Shown in pieces: positions 33,055-40,921 of a stretch of DNA of 46,423 bases. The notes under the pieces were generated by a model. It did not search any database. It was not told where the DNA came from and worked only from the letters and a program-made list of their open reading frames with translations. Within the stretch, counting starts at the first letter, position 1. Each line of letters begins with the position of its first letter. The DNA lies in contig DASWKR010000006.1 in the NCBI GenBank assembly GCA_036396535.1, positions 1-46,423 on the forward strand. Reading direction: 5' to 3'. Source of the stretch: Acidimicrobiia bacterium (lineage in GTDB: Bacteria > Actinomycetota > Acidimicrobiia > Spongiisociales > UBA5794). The position numbers and the translations under genes are program-made.

Positions 33055-34707
33055 TCACTCGGGGTCGGAGACGCCGAGCGCCGCTCTCTTGGCGGACGCC
33101 CGCCGCTCGCCCTCCAGCCTGGCGAGGTCGTAGCTGTCGTGGTCCACGTACGACATTGCCGCCGCGATGAGCGGATGTCTGTCGGCGATGAGGTCGTGCA
33201 TTCGCTGACAGACCCGCCGGTAGTCGGGATGACCCCCCTGGCCGCTTCGCAGCTCGATGAGGTGGAAGGCCTCGCGAGCGTTCATCTGCATGAAGAAGCG
33301 GATTCGGTATGCGAAAGGCACGACGTATTGGGCGAGGTCGTTGCCGTGCAACGCGGAGACGGCCCGGTGCAGGTCGGCGGTTCGGTCCATCGCCTGGCGC
33401 CACACCGAGTCTGCCCCGATGTCCGAGATCGCATCAGGGGTCACGTAGCCGTGCTCGACACCGAGCCGCTGCCAGTCGATGGAGAGCATCCGATGCCGCT
33501 GCAGGTCACGGAAGATGCCGTAGTCGCAGAGAACGTCGAAGCGGTAGTCGCACCGCTCCATGCCGCGTCCCGGCTTGTGGCGGCGGTTGGTCCGGTCTCC
33601 GACGTACGAGCGGATGAGCGCCGCCCGGTCCGCTTCCGCCAGGCGGCGTACCACCGTGAGGAGCTGGTCGTCGGGAAGGTCGCTGTACGCGTAGAGGGCG
33701 GCAGCCGCGATCTTCGTCTCCGCCTCCTCGTCCCAGTCGACGAGGGTCACCTCGGGGCGCGGTTGCGCCTCGGCCGTGATGCCGGCGGCGTGACCGTTCA
33801 TCGTCGAAGCGATGTCTGCAAAGTAGGTCGACCAAGCTCCGCCGCGCTCCGGGACGTCGACGCGCCGCAGGAAGGAGGGGATCACCTTGCGCAGCTCGGT
33901 GAGCATCAGGTCGGCGTAGTCGCGTACCTCGGCGAGCGCGTGGGCCCTCATGCGAAGGATCATCATCTCGTACGCCTGCCCGGTCGCGAAGATCCCGACG
34001 TTCGAGAGCGTGCCGGCCGGCAGCAGTCCCCGCAGGTCGTCGCACGCCTTGGCCCTGATCGTCGAGCGCCATATGAAGTTGGAGTCGTCCTCCTGCTTCG
34101 GGTACAGCGTCTCGTAGTAGGCGACGAGCCGCGGGACGAGCTCGGCGTACGTGTCGAACAGCCACTCCATGACCTCCGTGTACCGCCCTTCGAGCGCCGT
34201 CCCGATGAGCTCCGGGGGCGTCATGTAGCGGTAGCGGTCTCCCAGCCGGACGTCGTAGAAGATGTACCTCGTCGACTGCTCGAGGTATGCGGCGAGGCGG
34301 CCCCGCTCCAGCACCTTGGTGAGGACGTTGGATGCCTGCTCGCACGCCAGGTGGGCGCCACCGAGTTGGGCGACCGAGTCGTCGCCATACTCGGAGAAGA
34401 CCCTCTCGTACAGCTGCTCGGCCCGCTCCAGGTTCACCACGGATAGGTGCTCGTCCTCCCCTCCGCCGAGAACGGCCACCCCGACGTCCGGCGCGTCGTA
34501 GAACTCGTCGAGGAAGAGCCGGCGCAGCGACTTGGGCGACCGGGAGTAGCGGGCGAAGAGGGCTCCCTTGACGACTTCCGGCAGGTTCGTCACCGCGAAC
34601 ACCGGTCCGTCGACGTTCGTGAAAAAGCGACCGAGGACCCGCCGCTCGTCCTCCGTGAACGCCTCTTCGTGGTAGCTCGCGGCGCGGTCAGGCAGCGTCG
34701 TCGTCAT
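33055..34707 (-). CDS. double-length ThyX-like (FAD-dependent thymidylate synthase fold) protein
   Basis: A 550-residue protein with two ThyX-like halves; ordinary ThyX has about 250 residues. ThyX makes dTMP from dUMP with FAD and methylenetetrahydrofolate, using the motif RHRxxSxNExSxRY. In the first half the motif reads RGRLAAYLEQSTRY (135-148), keeping ExSxRY but not RHRxxS. In the second half it reads RHRMLSIDWQRL (404-415), keeping RHRxxS but losing SxRY. Large ThyX-like proteins are known in several phyla. Whether this one makes thymidylate is uncertain. The ATG is at 34707; a -10-like TACGGT lies on the minus strand at 34750-34745. Confidence 0.8.
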   Translation of the reverse strand: MTTTLPDRAASYHEEAFTEDERRVLGRFFTNVDGPVFAVTNLPEVVKGALFARYSRSPKSLRRLFLDEFYDAPDVGVAVLGGGEDEHLSVVNLERAEQLYERVFSEYGDDSVAQLGGAHLACEQASNVLTKVLERGRLAAYLEQSTRYIFYDVRLGDRYRYMTPPELIGTALEGRYTEVMEWLFDTYAELVPRLVAYYETLYPKQEDDSNFIWRSTIRAKACDDLRGLLPAGTLSNVGIFATGQAYEMMILRMRAHALAEVRDYADLMLTELRKVIPSFLRRVDVPERGGAWSTYFADIASTMNGHAAGITAEAQPRPEVTLVDWDEEAETKIAAAALYAYSDLPDDQLLTVVRRLAEADRAALIRSYVGDRTNRRHKPGRGMERCDYRFDVLCDYGIFRDLQRHRMLSIDWQRLGVEHGYVTPDAISDIGADSVWRQAMDRTADLHRAVSALHGNDLAQYVVPFAYRIRFFMQMNAREAFHLIELRSGQGGHPDYRRVCQRMHDLIADRHPLIAAAMSYVDHDSYDLARLEGERRASAKRAALGVSDPE

Positions 34708-34819
34708 CTGTCACCAAGCCGAAATGACACGCATGTGATTCTCCACCGTACCGGCGACGCGGCACGCTCGCAACAGCGCGAATTCTGGCGGTGACCGGGG
34801 GGTCCTGGCTCAGGCGGCC

Positions 34820-34835
34820 GGCCCTGTGCAGGGCC
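34820..34835. other. 6-bp hairpin in the thyX-like/membrane-protein divergent gap
   Basis: GGCCCT and AGGGCC (34820-34825 with 34830-34835) pair around a GTGC loop within the 197-nt divergent gap 34708-34904. Apart from this and the two -10 candidates I see no gene or repeat in the gap. Confidence 0.3.
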
Positions 34836-34890
34836 AACCGCGACCTGCGCGGCACCGCCGGGGGTCTCCGCCGTAGAGGCCGTGCGTCCC

Positions 34891-34896
34891 TATCCT
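34891..34896 (+). promoter_or_regulatory. -10 box TATCCT of the 97-aa membrane protein gene
   Basis: TATCCT ends 8 nt before the GTG at 34905, the leaderless spacing seen at other genes here. Confidence 0.45.
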
Positions 34897-34904
34897 CGCG
34901 ATGA

Positions 34905-35198
34905 GTGATCATCTTGCGTCTCGTGATCGGCATCCTCATCGGCCTGGCCGTCGTCGTGGGCCTGGTCCCGCTGTGGATCCTCCTCGACCTCCGCAACGGC
35001 GGCTCAGGCTGGGGAATCTGCTCTGGCGGATTCGGGGCATGCCGCACGAGCTACTTCGCAGGGTTCGAGCTGCTCATCGTGTACCTCGTCGTCATGGCCC
35101 TGCTGCTGCTCGCGATCAGGGTGTGTGTTCGGGCGACGCGGTGGATCGACCGGTCGGACGTGCCCCTGCTCTCCAGGTGGCGATCCGATGGGGGCTGA
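34905..35198 (+). CDS. hypothetical two-helix membrane protein
   Basis: A 97-residue protein with two membrane helices (about 2-27 and 50-75), joined by a glycine-rich loop holding two cysteines (WGICSGGFGACRTSY), and a short charged tail. The cysteines at about residues 38 and 45 could form a disulfide on the outer face or bind a cofactor. Start: the GTG at 34905 suits the -10 box at 34891. It overlaps the next gene by 11 nt. No family recognised. Confidence 0.65.
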   Translation: MIILRLVIGILIGLAVVVGLVPLWILLDLRNGGSGWGICSGGFGACRTSYFAGFELLIVYLVVMALLLLAIRVCVRATRWIDRSDVPLLSRWRSDGG

Positions 35199-35718
35199 CG
35201 AGAGGTCGGGCGACGAGGGCATCGAGCTCGCAGCGCGGCTGCCCGAGTACGTCGTCGTCTTCCTCACAGGCATCGCCTTGTCGGCCGCCCTCGGGCTCAC
35301 CTTCGCCGGCTTCGCAGGCAGGGTCGACGCCGTTCCTGCCGTGCTCGGCATCGCCGGAACCCCGTCGTGGCTGGCTTCGGTCACGTTCGGAGCGCTCGCC
35401 TCACCCGGGGCGGTCACCATCGTCGCGTACACGTTCTTGGCGGGCGCTTTGGTGCTGCTCCTCACCGGGGGAGCGACCGGCGGCGGATTCGCCAACATGG
35501 GTGTCGGGGCGATCGGCACGCTCTTCGGCGGCCACACCAGACCGGGTGACGACTACGACGATCCGGCGGTGCGACGCGGGCTGCCTGGATCGACCGATCC
35601 GCGGGAGCGCTTGCGGAAGGGGCTGCGCCCCGAGGCGAACCCCCGAGCGTTCTGGCAGGTGGTCGCCGGCCTCTGCTATGTGGCCATCGCGCTCGCGATG
35701 CTCTCCAACCTCACCTGA
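35188..35718 (+). CDS. hypothetical membrane protein
   Basis: A 176-residue protein with an acidic N-terminus, about three to four hydrophobic segments (around 18-41, 58-95 and 155-175), a glycine-rich patch (TGGATGGGFANMG) and a charged loop (HTRPGDDYDDPAVRRG). The start is an ATG at 35188 inside the end of the previous gene, with AGGTGG upstream. It is likely co-translated with the 97-aa protein. Its last 8 nt overlap the convergent gene on the minus strand. Function unknown. Confidence 0.65.
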   Translation: MGADERSGDEGIELAARLPEYVVVFLTGIALSAALGLTFAGFAGRVDAVPAVLGIAGTPSWLASVTFGALASPGAVTIVAYTFLAGALVLLLTGGATGGGFANMGVGAIGTLFGGHTRPGDDYDDPAVRRGLPGSTDPRERLRKGLRPEANPRAFWQVVAGLCYVAIALAMLSNLT

Positions 35719-36106
35719 CGGTGCGGCTCGCCGCCAAAGCGGCGCCTGCCAATCCGATGGATGCCGCGGCGACCAGGGCCCACGCCCCGACTCCCACCGC
35801 AGCGGCTGCACCGAGCCCGTGGAGAGCATCGGCGGCTTCCAAGGCGTCGAGGAGCTTGGCGACCGAGAACACGAGTGCCGCACCGTTGATGATCGCGGCT
35901 GCCGGCACCGCCGCCACCGGAAAGCCCTCACGCCGGTCGCCGAGGAGGGCCGCCACCCCGGTCACGGCGAGCAGCACCGCGGCGGGCCAGGCGTCCGCGG
36001 TCAATCCGTTGCGGTCGCCGATGAGCGGGGAGTCCAGGAACGGGAGGATCAAGGCAACCGCCGCGGCTGCGGCAGAAGCGACGAGAGTGAGGCGCGCCAG
36101 GTGCAC
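35711..36106 (-). CDS. hypothetical four-helix membrane protein
   Basis: A 131-residue, alanine-rich protein with four predicted membrane helices and short loops. The GTG at 36106 starts 4 nt after the xpt stop, so the two are probably one transcript. Co-expression with a purine phosphoribosyltransferase might suggest a purine-related membrane role, but nothing in the sequence shows this. A longer open frame (to 36481) only runs through xpt in another frame. Confidence 0.6.
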   Translation of the reverse strand: MHLARLTLVASAAAAAVALILPFLDSPLIGDRNGLTADAWPAAVLLAVTGVAALLGDRREGFPVAAVPAAAIINGAALVFSVAKLLDALEAADALHGLGAAAAVGVGAWALVAAASIGLAGAALAASRTVR

Positions 36107-36110
36107 CGGG

Positions 36111-36677
36111 TCAGTCGTCGTCGATCTCGATGACGCCGCCCTCGATCGAGAGGACCCGCACGATCGAGTCGATATGCCATCCGTGGTCCTCGAGCCGGGC
36201 CCTCCCTCCCAGGAACGCCTTCTCGATGGCGAAGGCGAAGCCGACGACGTCGCAGCCGGCCTCCTCTGCGATCTGGCCGAGCGCCGCGGCGGTTCTGCCG
36301 CCCGAGAGGAAATCGTCGACGATGGCGACTCGCGTACCGGGATCGAGCATCTTGCGGGACACCTCGACCCGATACTCGATGCCCTTCGTCGGCGACACCA
36401 CCTCGCGGGAGAACGAGTATCGGTTCCCGGTGCCGAGGAACTTCTTGGCGTAGACCATCGGGAGCCCCAACTCGAGCGCACAGGCCAGAGCAGGCGGAAT
36501 CCCGGATGCCTCGGCGGTGAGGATCAGACCCGGCTGGCGGGGCGCCAGGCGTTTCGCCAGGTGCTGTCCGAGCGATCGCATCACGTCCGGGTCGACGCGA
36601 TGATTCAGGAACTGGTCGACGAGTATGAGCGAGCCGTCGATGGTGGCGAGCCTCGCCACCGCTTCCCGGAGGTCCAC
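36111..36677 (-). CDS. xpt: xanthine phosphoribosyltransferase
   Basis: Salvages xanthine to XMP with PRPP. The 188 residues fit the Xpt family: LILVDQFLNHRVDP (about 17-30), TAEASGIPPALA, the PRPP-binding loop VDDFLSGG at 120-127, and IEKAFLGGR. The start at GTG 36677 is set by the leaderless -10 box at 36689-36684, and gives the normal family length; an upstream ATG at 36767 would add 30 residues unlike the family. It is divergent from nth. Confidence 0.93.
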   Translation of the reverse strand: MDLREAVARLATIDGSLILVDQFLNHRVDPDVMRSLGQHLAKRLAPRQPGLILTAEASGIPPALACALELGLPMVYAKKFLGTGNRYSFSREVVSPTKGIEYRVEVSRKMLDPGTRVAIVDDFLSGGRTAAALGQIAEEAGCDVVGFAFAIEKAFLGGRARLEDHGWHIDSIVRVLSIEGGVIEIDDD

Positions 36678-36683
36678 GCCGGA

Positions 36684-36689
36684 ATCGTA
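36684..36689 (-). promoter_or_regulatory. -10 box TACGAT of xpt (leaderless)
   Basis: On the minus strand TACGAT (36689-36684) ends 6 nt before the GTG of xpt. This leaves no room for a purine riboswitch, which controls xpt in Firmicutes. Confidence 0.55.
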
Positions 36690-36726
36690 ACGGCTATTCG
36701 CCCGCGCACCACAGGCACGTCGCCGG

Positions 36727-36732
36727 TAGCAT
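36727..36732 (+). promoter_or_regulatory. candidate -10 box TAGCAT of nth
   Basis: TAGCAT ends 10 nt before the ATG at 36743 and overlaps the upstream in-frame ATG at 36731, which argues for 36743 as the nth start. Confidence 0.4.
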
Positions 36733-36742
36733 GCCCCGCCCG

Positions 36743-37441
36743 ATGAGCCCCCGTCGACGCACCGCAACGGATCAGGCGAGCGAGGCTCCCCCCGCCGAGC
36801 TGCGGAGGAAGGCGCGCCTGGTGCTCTCCCGTCTCAGGAGGCGCTACCCGGAGATGCGGACCGCACTCGACTACCGGGATGCCTGGCAGCTCCTCGTCGT
36901 GACCGTACTGTCTGCTCAGACCACGGACGAGAACGTCAACCGGGTGGCCCCCGAGGTGTTCCGACGATGGCCGACTCCTCATGAGCTCGCCGAGGCGAAC
37001 CCGGAAGACGTCGAGCAAGTCGTGTATTCGACCGGGTTCTACCGGCAGAAGACGAAGTCGATCATCTCGCTGGCTGCCGACCTGGTCGAGCAGTTCGGAG
37101 GCGAGGTACCCCGCGACCTCGAAGCGATGACCAAGCTGCGCGGCGTCGGCAGGAAGACGGCCAGCGTCGTTCTCGCAGAGGTGTGGGACGATCCGGCCAT
37201 CGCGGTCGACACCCACGTGCGCAGGCTCACGAACCGCCTCGGACTCACCGAGCACGCCAACCCGGTCAAGATCGAGGCCGACCTCCGCTCCCTGTACCCG
37301 GAGAAGGACTGGTCCGGGATCTCGATGCGGTTCATCCAGTTCGGCAGGGACATCTGCGACGCCCGCGAGCCGCGGTGCTGGGAGTGCCCGCTCGCAAACA
37401 TCTGCGACTACGAGGACAAGACACCTCGCCCGGCGCGATGA
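36743..37441 (+). CDS. nth: endonuclease III (DNA glycosylase/AP lyase)
   Basis: Base-excision-repair glycosylase for oxidised pyrimidines. The 232-residue protein has the helix-hairpin-helix LRGVGRKTASVVL with catalytic Lys138, the catalytic Asp156 in VDTHVRRL, and a C-terminal 4Fe-4S cluster motif with the exact spacing C-x6-C-x2-C-x5-C. The start is placed at ATG 36743 rather than 36731 because a -10 box overlaps the latter. The stop overlaps the transporter gene as ATGA. Confidence 0.95.
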   Translation: MSPRRRTATDQASEAPPAELRRKARLVLSRLRRRYPEMRTALDYRDAWQLLVVTVLSAQTTDENVNRVAPEVFRRWPTPHELAEANPEDVEQVVYSTGFYRQKTKSIISLAADLVEQFGGEVPRDLEAMTKLRGVGRKTASVVLAEVWDDPAIAVDTHVRRLTNRLGLTEHANPVKIEADLRSLYPEKDWSGISMRFIQFGRDICDAREPRCWECPLANICDYEDKTPRPAR

Positions 37442-38757
37442 GGCGCTGGATCGCCGTCGGCAAGACGGCGCACGACGCCGAGATCGTTCGGCTCGCCTTC
37501 CCGGCGCTCGGCGCCCTGGCAGCCGACCCGCTCGTCTCGCTGGTGGACACCGCCTTCGTCGGGAGGCTCGGGGCGCAGCCGCTCGCTTCGCTCGGGTTGG
37601 CGACCGCCGTGTTCGGCGTGGCGTTCGCGCTCTTCATCTTCCTCGCCTACGGGACGACCCCGCTCGTGGCGGGCGCCGTCGGGCGCGGCGACGAACGGCT
37701 CGCCGGGCGCTTGACGGCCGGGGCGGTGGCGGTCGGGCTGGCGATCGGGGTTGCCGCCCTCATCGTCGTCGAGGCTGCCGCCGTGCCTCTCCTCACGCTC
37801 GTCGGAGCGGGCCGGGACACGTTGGGAGACGCAGAGACCTACTTGCGCATCCGGGCGCTGGCGCTTCCGGCGCTCATGGTGATCAACGTCGGCCACGGCG
37901 CCTACCGCGGCTTCCAGGACACCAAGACCCCTCTGTTCGTCACTGTGGGTCTGAACCTCGTCAATCTGGTCCTCGATCCGATCCTGATCTTCGGGGCGGG
38001 GATGGGGATCGCCGGTGCCGCCATCGCGACCGTGATCGCCCAGTGGCTCGGGGCGCTCTACTTCGGGTTCCTGCTGTTCTCGCGTCATCGCGCCAGGCTC
38101 CAGGTCGGTTTTCGCGGGCTGGCGGTGCGCGACCTGCGCCCACTCGCCGGTGCCGGCGCCGCCCTCATCGTGCGGACGGGGGCTCTGCTGGCAACGCTGG
38201 CGCTGGCGACCGCCGTCGCCGCGAGGATCGGAATCGTCGAGGTAGCCGCCCACCAGGTGGCGGTGAACCTGTGGATATTTCTCGCCCTCGTCGTCGACGC
38301 GCTCGCCATCGCCGGCCAGGCGATGATCGGGCGGCACCTGGCAGCAGGGGACACCCCGTTGGCGCACCTGATCGCCACCCGGCTGCTCTATCTCGGCCTG
38401 TTGGGCGGTGTCGGCCTTGCCCTCGTGCTGGCGGTGGCGGCGCCATTCCTGCCGAGGGTCTTCACGGACGACGCCGCCACGCTCGCCGCCATCGGGACGG
38501 TGTATCCCTTCGTCGTCCTGATGCAGCCCATCAACGCCGTCGTCTTCGTTTGGGACGGGCTCGCCATCGGCGCCCGCAGCTTCGACTACCTGGCTGGTTC
38601 GATGGTCGTGTCGGCGGCAGCCGCATCGGCGGTGCTCCTGCTCGTCAGACCGCTCGGGTGGCCGCTCGCCGGCGTGTGGCTCGGCATCATGGTGCTGATG
38701 CTGACCCGGGCGGTGACACTGGCGCGCTGGCATGCTCGTGGCCCGCTCGCGATCTGA
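37438..38757 (+). CDS. MATE-family efflux transporter (DinF-like)
   Basis: A 439-residue membrane protein with about twelve hydrophobic segments in two similar halves, typical of multidrug and toxic compound extrusion transporters. Family-type stretches are PLVSLVDTAFVGRLG near residue 31, AYRGFQDTKTPL and VAAHQVAVNLWIF. The order nth-MATE with ATGA overlap suggests co-expression. The substrate cannot be told; MATE proteins exchange drugs or metabolites for Na+ or H+. Its 3' end overlaps the convergent MFS gene by 71 bp. Confidence 0.9.
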   Translation: MRRWIAVGKTAHDAEIVRLAFPALGALAADPLVSLVDTAFVGRLGAQPLASLGLATAVFGVAFALFIFLAYGTTPLVAGAVGRGDERLAGRLTAGAVAVGLAIGVAALIVVEAAAVPLLTLVGAGRDTLGDAETYLRIRALALPALMVINVGHGAYRGFQDTKTPLFVTVGLNLVNLVLDPILIFGAGMGIAGAAIATVIAQWLGALYFGFLLFSRHRARLQVGFRGLAVRDLRPLAGAGAALIVRTGALLATLALATAVAARIGIVEVAAHQVAVNLWIFLALVVDALAIAGQAMIGRHLAAGDTPLAHLIATRLLYLGLLGGVGLALVLAVAAPFLPRVFTDDAATLAAIGTVYPFVVLMQPINAVVFVWDGLAIGARSFDYLAGSMVVSAAAASAVLLLVRPLGWPLAGVWLGIMVLMLTRAVTLARWHARGPLAI

Positions 38758-39967
38758 CGAGGTCCATCCCCCTCGTCTCCGGCAGCTTGAGCACGAGCCC
38801 CATCGAAAGGACGAGGCCGAAGCCGAGCAAGGAGATGGTCCACGACAGCCCGATCCTGTCGACGATCGAGGCTCCGACGGCGAATCCGCCGATGGCACCG
38901 ATGATGGCGACGTTCGAGATCCATCCTGCGCTGGCGCCCCTCACCCTCGTCGGGAAGAGCTCTGATCGGTGGGCGGCGAACGAGGGTGTGAGCATCGTCG
39001 CACCGAAGGTGGCCAGAAAGATCGCAGGCGCCAGCAACCAACCGCTGTCGAGCGTGTAGAAGCCGATTCCCCCCGCCAAGCCGAGGCCGAGTGCGATCAC
39101 GGACGTCGGTCTCCTTCCCATCGAATCGGCGAGCCTCCCGCCGACGAGCAGACCGACGGACCCGACGCCGCTGAAGACGATCAGCAGGAAGCGAGCCGCT
39201 CCGGTTCCCCACTCGAGGTCTTCGATGAGTCGCTCGAGGACGAAGTCGAACGCCGGGGCGGCGAACGCCGCCGTGAAGAAGGCGATGGCGGCGAGGGGCC
39301 AGAAGTGTTTGTCGAGGCCTGCCGCCAGGGCCTTGCCGAATGGCACCGGCGTGGCGTATTGGACGTACGCCCGGCTCTCCGGCAGGAAGCGATTGAGGAG
39401 AGGAACGATGAAGAAGCCAATGGCTGCGAGACCGAAGAGGATGCGCCACGAGTCGGGGCTGCGGTCGGCGACCGGCAGGAGCAGCAGCCCGAGCCCGACG
39501 CCCATCGACCCGGCCAGTGCTGGAACTCCGAGCCCGAGGGCGCGCTGTCCGGGGTTCAGCTCCTCGGCGAGGATCACGACCGACAGCGCCGCCACAGCCA
39601 CGAATGCGAGGCGCGTGATCGACTGCGAGATCGTGAAGCCGACAACCCCCGGCAATATCGCGGTCGCCACGTTGCCGACCGGCAGCAGCGCGAAGGCGAG
39701 GAGGAACGGCTTGCGCCTGCCGAGGCGATCGGCCGTGATCGCGAAAACGACACCCAGGAGTGACGCCGCCCTCGTGATCGCGAAGACGGTGAACATCCCG
39801 CCCTCGCTGAGCTCGAGCGACGTGCGCACGAACACCAGCGTGTGCGACATGGTCGATGCCGCCAGCCCGCCCACGAAGGTCACCAGCGACATCAAGAAGA
39901 GGACGCGACGGTCTCGGAGCGTGAACGATGGTGGGCTCGACATGCCTGCCGTCACGACCGACCCCAT
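38687..39967 (-). CDS. MFS transporter
   Basis: A 426-residue major facilitator with about twelve membrane helices. The loop motif A appears in both halves: ADRLGRRKPF and GGRLADSMGRRPT. The LPETRG motif at the end of the last helix is as in sugar-porter and related groups. Substrate unknown. The start is given at ATG 39967, with ATG 39943 possible. The 3' end overlaps the end of the MATE gene on the other strand by 71 bp. Confidence 0.88.
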   Translation of the reverse strand: MGSVVTAGMSSPPSFTLRDRRVLFLMSLVTFVGGLAASTMSHTLVFVRTSLELSEGGMFTVFAITRAASLLGVVFAITADRLGRRKPFLLAFALLPVGNVATAILPGVVGFTISQSITRLAFVAVAALSVVILAEELNPGQRALGLGVPALAGSMGVGLGLLLLPVADRSPDSWRILFGLAAIGFFIVPLLNRFLPESRAYVQYATPVPFGKALAAGLDKHFWPLAAIAFFTAAFAAPAFDFVLERLIEDLEWGTGAARFLLIVFSGVGSVGLLVGGRLADSMGRRPTSVIALGLGLAGGIGFYTLDSGWLLAPAIFLATFGATMLTPSFAAHRSELFPTRVRGASAGWISNVAIIGAIGGFAVGASIVDRIGLSWTISLLGFGLVLSMGLVLKLPETRGMDLVRSRAGHEHASAPVSPPGSASAP

Positions 39968-40000
39968 CCGTTCGTTTCCCGGCTCCTCATCCGGTGCGGG

Positions 40001-40006
40001 AGCCTA
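40001..40006 (-). promoter_or_regulatory. candidate -10 box TAGGCT of the MFS gene
   Basis: On the minus strand TAGGCT (40006-40001) lies 33 nt upstream of the MFS start. The same hexamer serves the divergent ccdA gene at 40057. Confidence 0.35.
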
Positions 40007-40056
40007 AACGGTGCGGAGCTCATCCACCGCTGATCCTCATTCCCTGGCGGGGTGCA

Positions 40057-40062
40057 TAGGCT
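40057..40062 (+). promoter_or_regulatory. candidate -10 box TAGGCT of ccdA
   Basis: TAGGCT at 40057-40062 would start the transcript near 40069, just before the hairpin at 40074-40098. Confidence 0.35.
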
Positions 40063-40073
40063 GCGCTCGGAAT

Positions 40074-40098
40074 GACCGGCCGGTCCCTCCGGCCGGTC
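40074..40098 (+). other. perfect 10-bp hairpin in the ccdA leader
   Basis: GACCGGCCGG (40074-40083) pairs exactly with CCGGCCGGTC (40089-40098) around a TCCCT loop. It would lie at the very 5' end of the transcript, upstream of an almost ideal ribosome site. No T-run follows, so it is more likely a 5' stabiliser or control element than a terminator. Confidence 0.6.
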
Positions 40099-40129
40099 CG
40101 CGCCGTCGCCGGCAGAGGAGGTGAGGTCG

Positions 40130-40879
40130 ATGGCGGACGCCACCATCATTGCTGCCGTGTTCGCCGGCGCGGCGTCGTTCCTGTCGCCGTGCGTCCTTCC
40201 CCTGTTGCCCGGCTACCTCAGCTTGATGTCGGGATACTCGGTCACCCAACTGTCCGAGGGTGACGTCTCGTTGTGGCGAGTGTCGAGATCCGCGCTGTTG
40301 TTCATCGCCGGGTTCACGGCCGTGTTCGTGTTCATCGTCGGGGCGGCGGCCACGACGATCGGTCGACTCCTCAACGAACCGGGCTTCGCACGGGGAGCAG
40401 GCGTCGTCGTGATCGCCATGGGGATCTTGATCGCGGTGACGGCCATCTGGACCCCGTCGTTCCTGCTCCCGCTGATGAAGGAGCGCCGCGTCGAGGTGAC
40501 ACCCTCTCGCCTCGGCGCTTTCGGTCCGCCCGTCATGGGGGCCGCCTTCGCTTTCGGCTGGACCCCGTGCTTGGGACCGTTCCTGGCGGCGATCTTCACG
40601 CTGTCCGCCACGGCGGACACGGCGGGCCGCGCCATGGTGCTCCTCTTCTTCTACTCGCTGGGCCTCGGGGTGCCCTTCCTGCTCTCGTCACTCCTGCTTG
40701 CGAGGGCGTTCAGTGCCTTCAGCTTCGTGAAGCGGTTTCTCACGCCTGTCACGGTCGCGTCGGGCGCCCTGCTCGCCCTCTTCGGGGTTCTGCTCGTCAC
40801 CGATCGGATCGTCGAGCTGAACGCCTTCTTCAGCAGGCTCCTCATCGACCTCGGCCTCGATGGGCTGGCGGACGTCTGA
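40130..40879 (+). CDS. ccdA: CcdA-type thiol-disulfide membrane transporter
   Basis: Carries reducing power across the membrane for cytochrome c maturation or extracytoplasmic thiol reduction. The 249-residue protein has six membrane segments and the two essential cysteines in matching motifs: PCVLP (Cys21) and PCLGP (Cys147). The ATG at 40130 is preferred over a GTG at 40121, since GGAGGT (40117-40122) within AGAGGAGGTGA stands 7 nt before it. A cytochrome c gene lies 2.5 kb downstream (43381). Confidence 0.92.
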   Translation: MADATIIAAVFAGAASFLSPCVLPLLPGYLSLMSGYSVTQLSEGDVSLWRVSRSALLFIAGFTAVFVFIVGAAATTIGRLLNEPGFARGAGVVVIAMGILIAVTAIWTPSFLLPLMKERRVEVTPSRLGAFGPPVMGAAFAFGWTPCLGPFLAAIFTLSATADTAGRAMVLLFFYSLGLGVPFLLSSLLLARAFSAFSFVKRFLTPVTVASGALLALFGVLLVTDRIVELNAFFSRLLIDLGLDGLADV

Positions 40880-40909
40880 ATGCTCGACGGGGCGGGCCGG
40901 CTCTCCACC

Positions 40910-40915
40910 TAACCT
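40910..40915 (+). promoter_or_regulatory. -10 box TAACCT of trpE (leaderless)
   Basis: TAACCT ends 6 nt before the GTG of trpE, in the 42-nt gap after ccdA. There is no room for a leader peptide or attenuator. Confidence 0.5.
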
Positions 40916-40921
40916 TCCTTT

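Noticed and set aside
36678-36742. purine riboswitch before xpt
   Set aside because: The -10 box lies 6 nt from the start codon, leaving no leader, and no purine-aptamer core is seen.
37408-38898. 496-codon open frame antisense to the MATE gene
   Set aside because: No recognisable domain; the product is a charged repeat-like string, while the plus strand codes a clear MATE transporter.
40880-40921. trp leader peptide/attenuator before trpE
   Set aside because: The gap is only 42 nt, has no Trp codon run, and the -10 box is 6 nt from the start.
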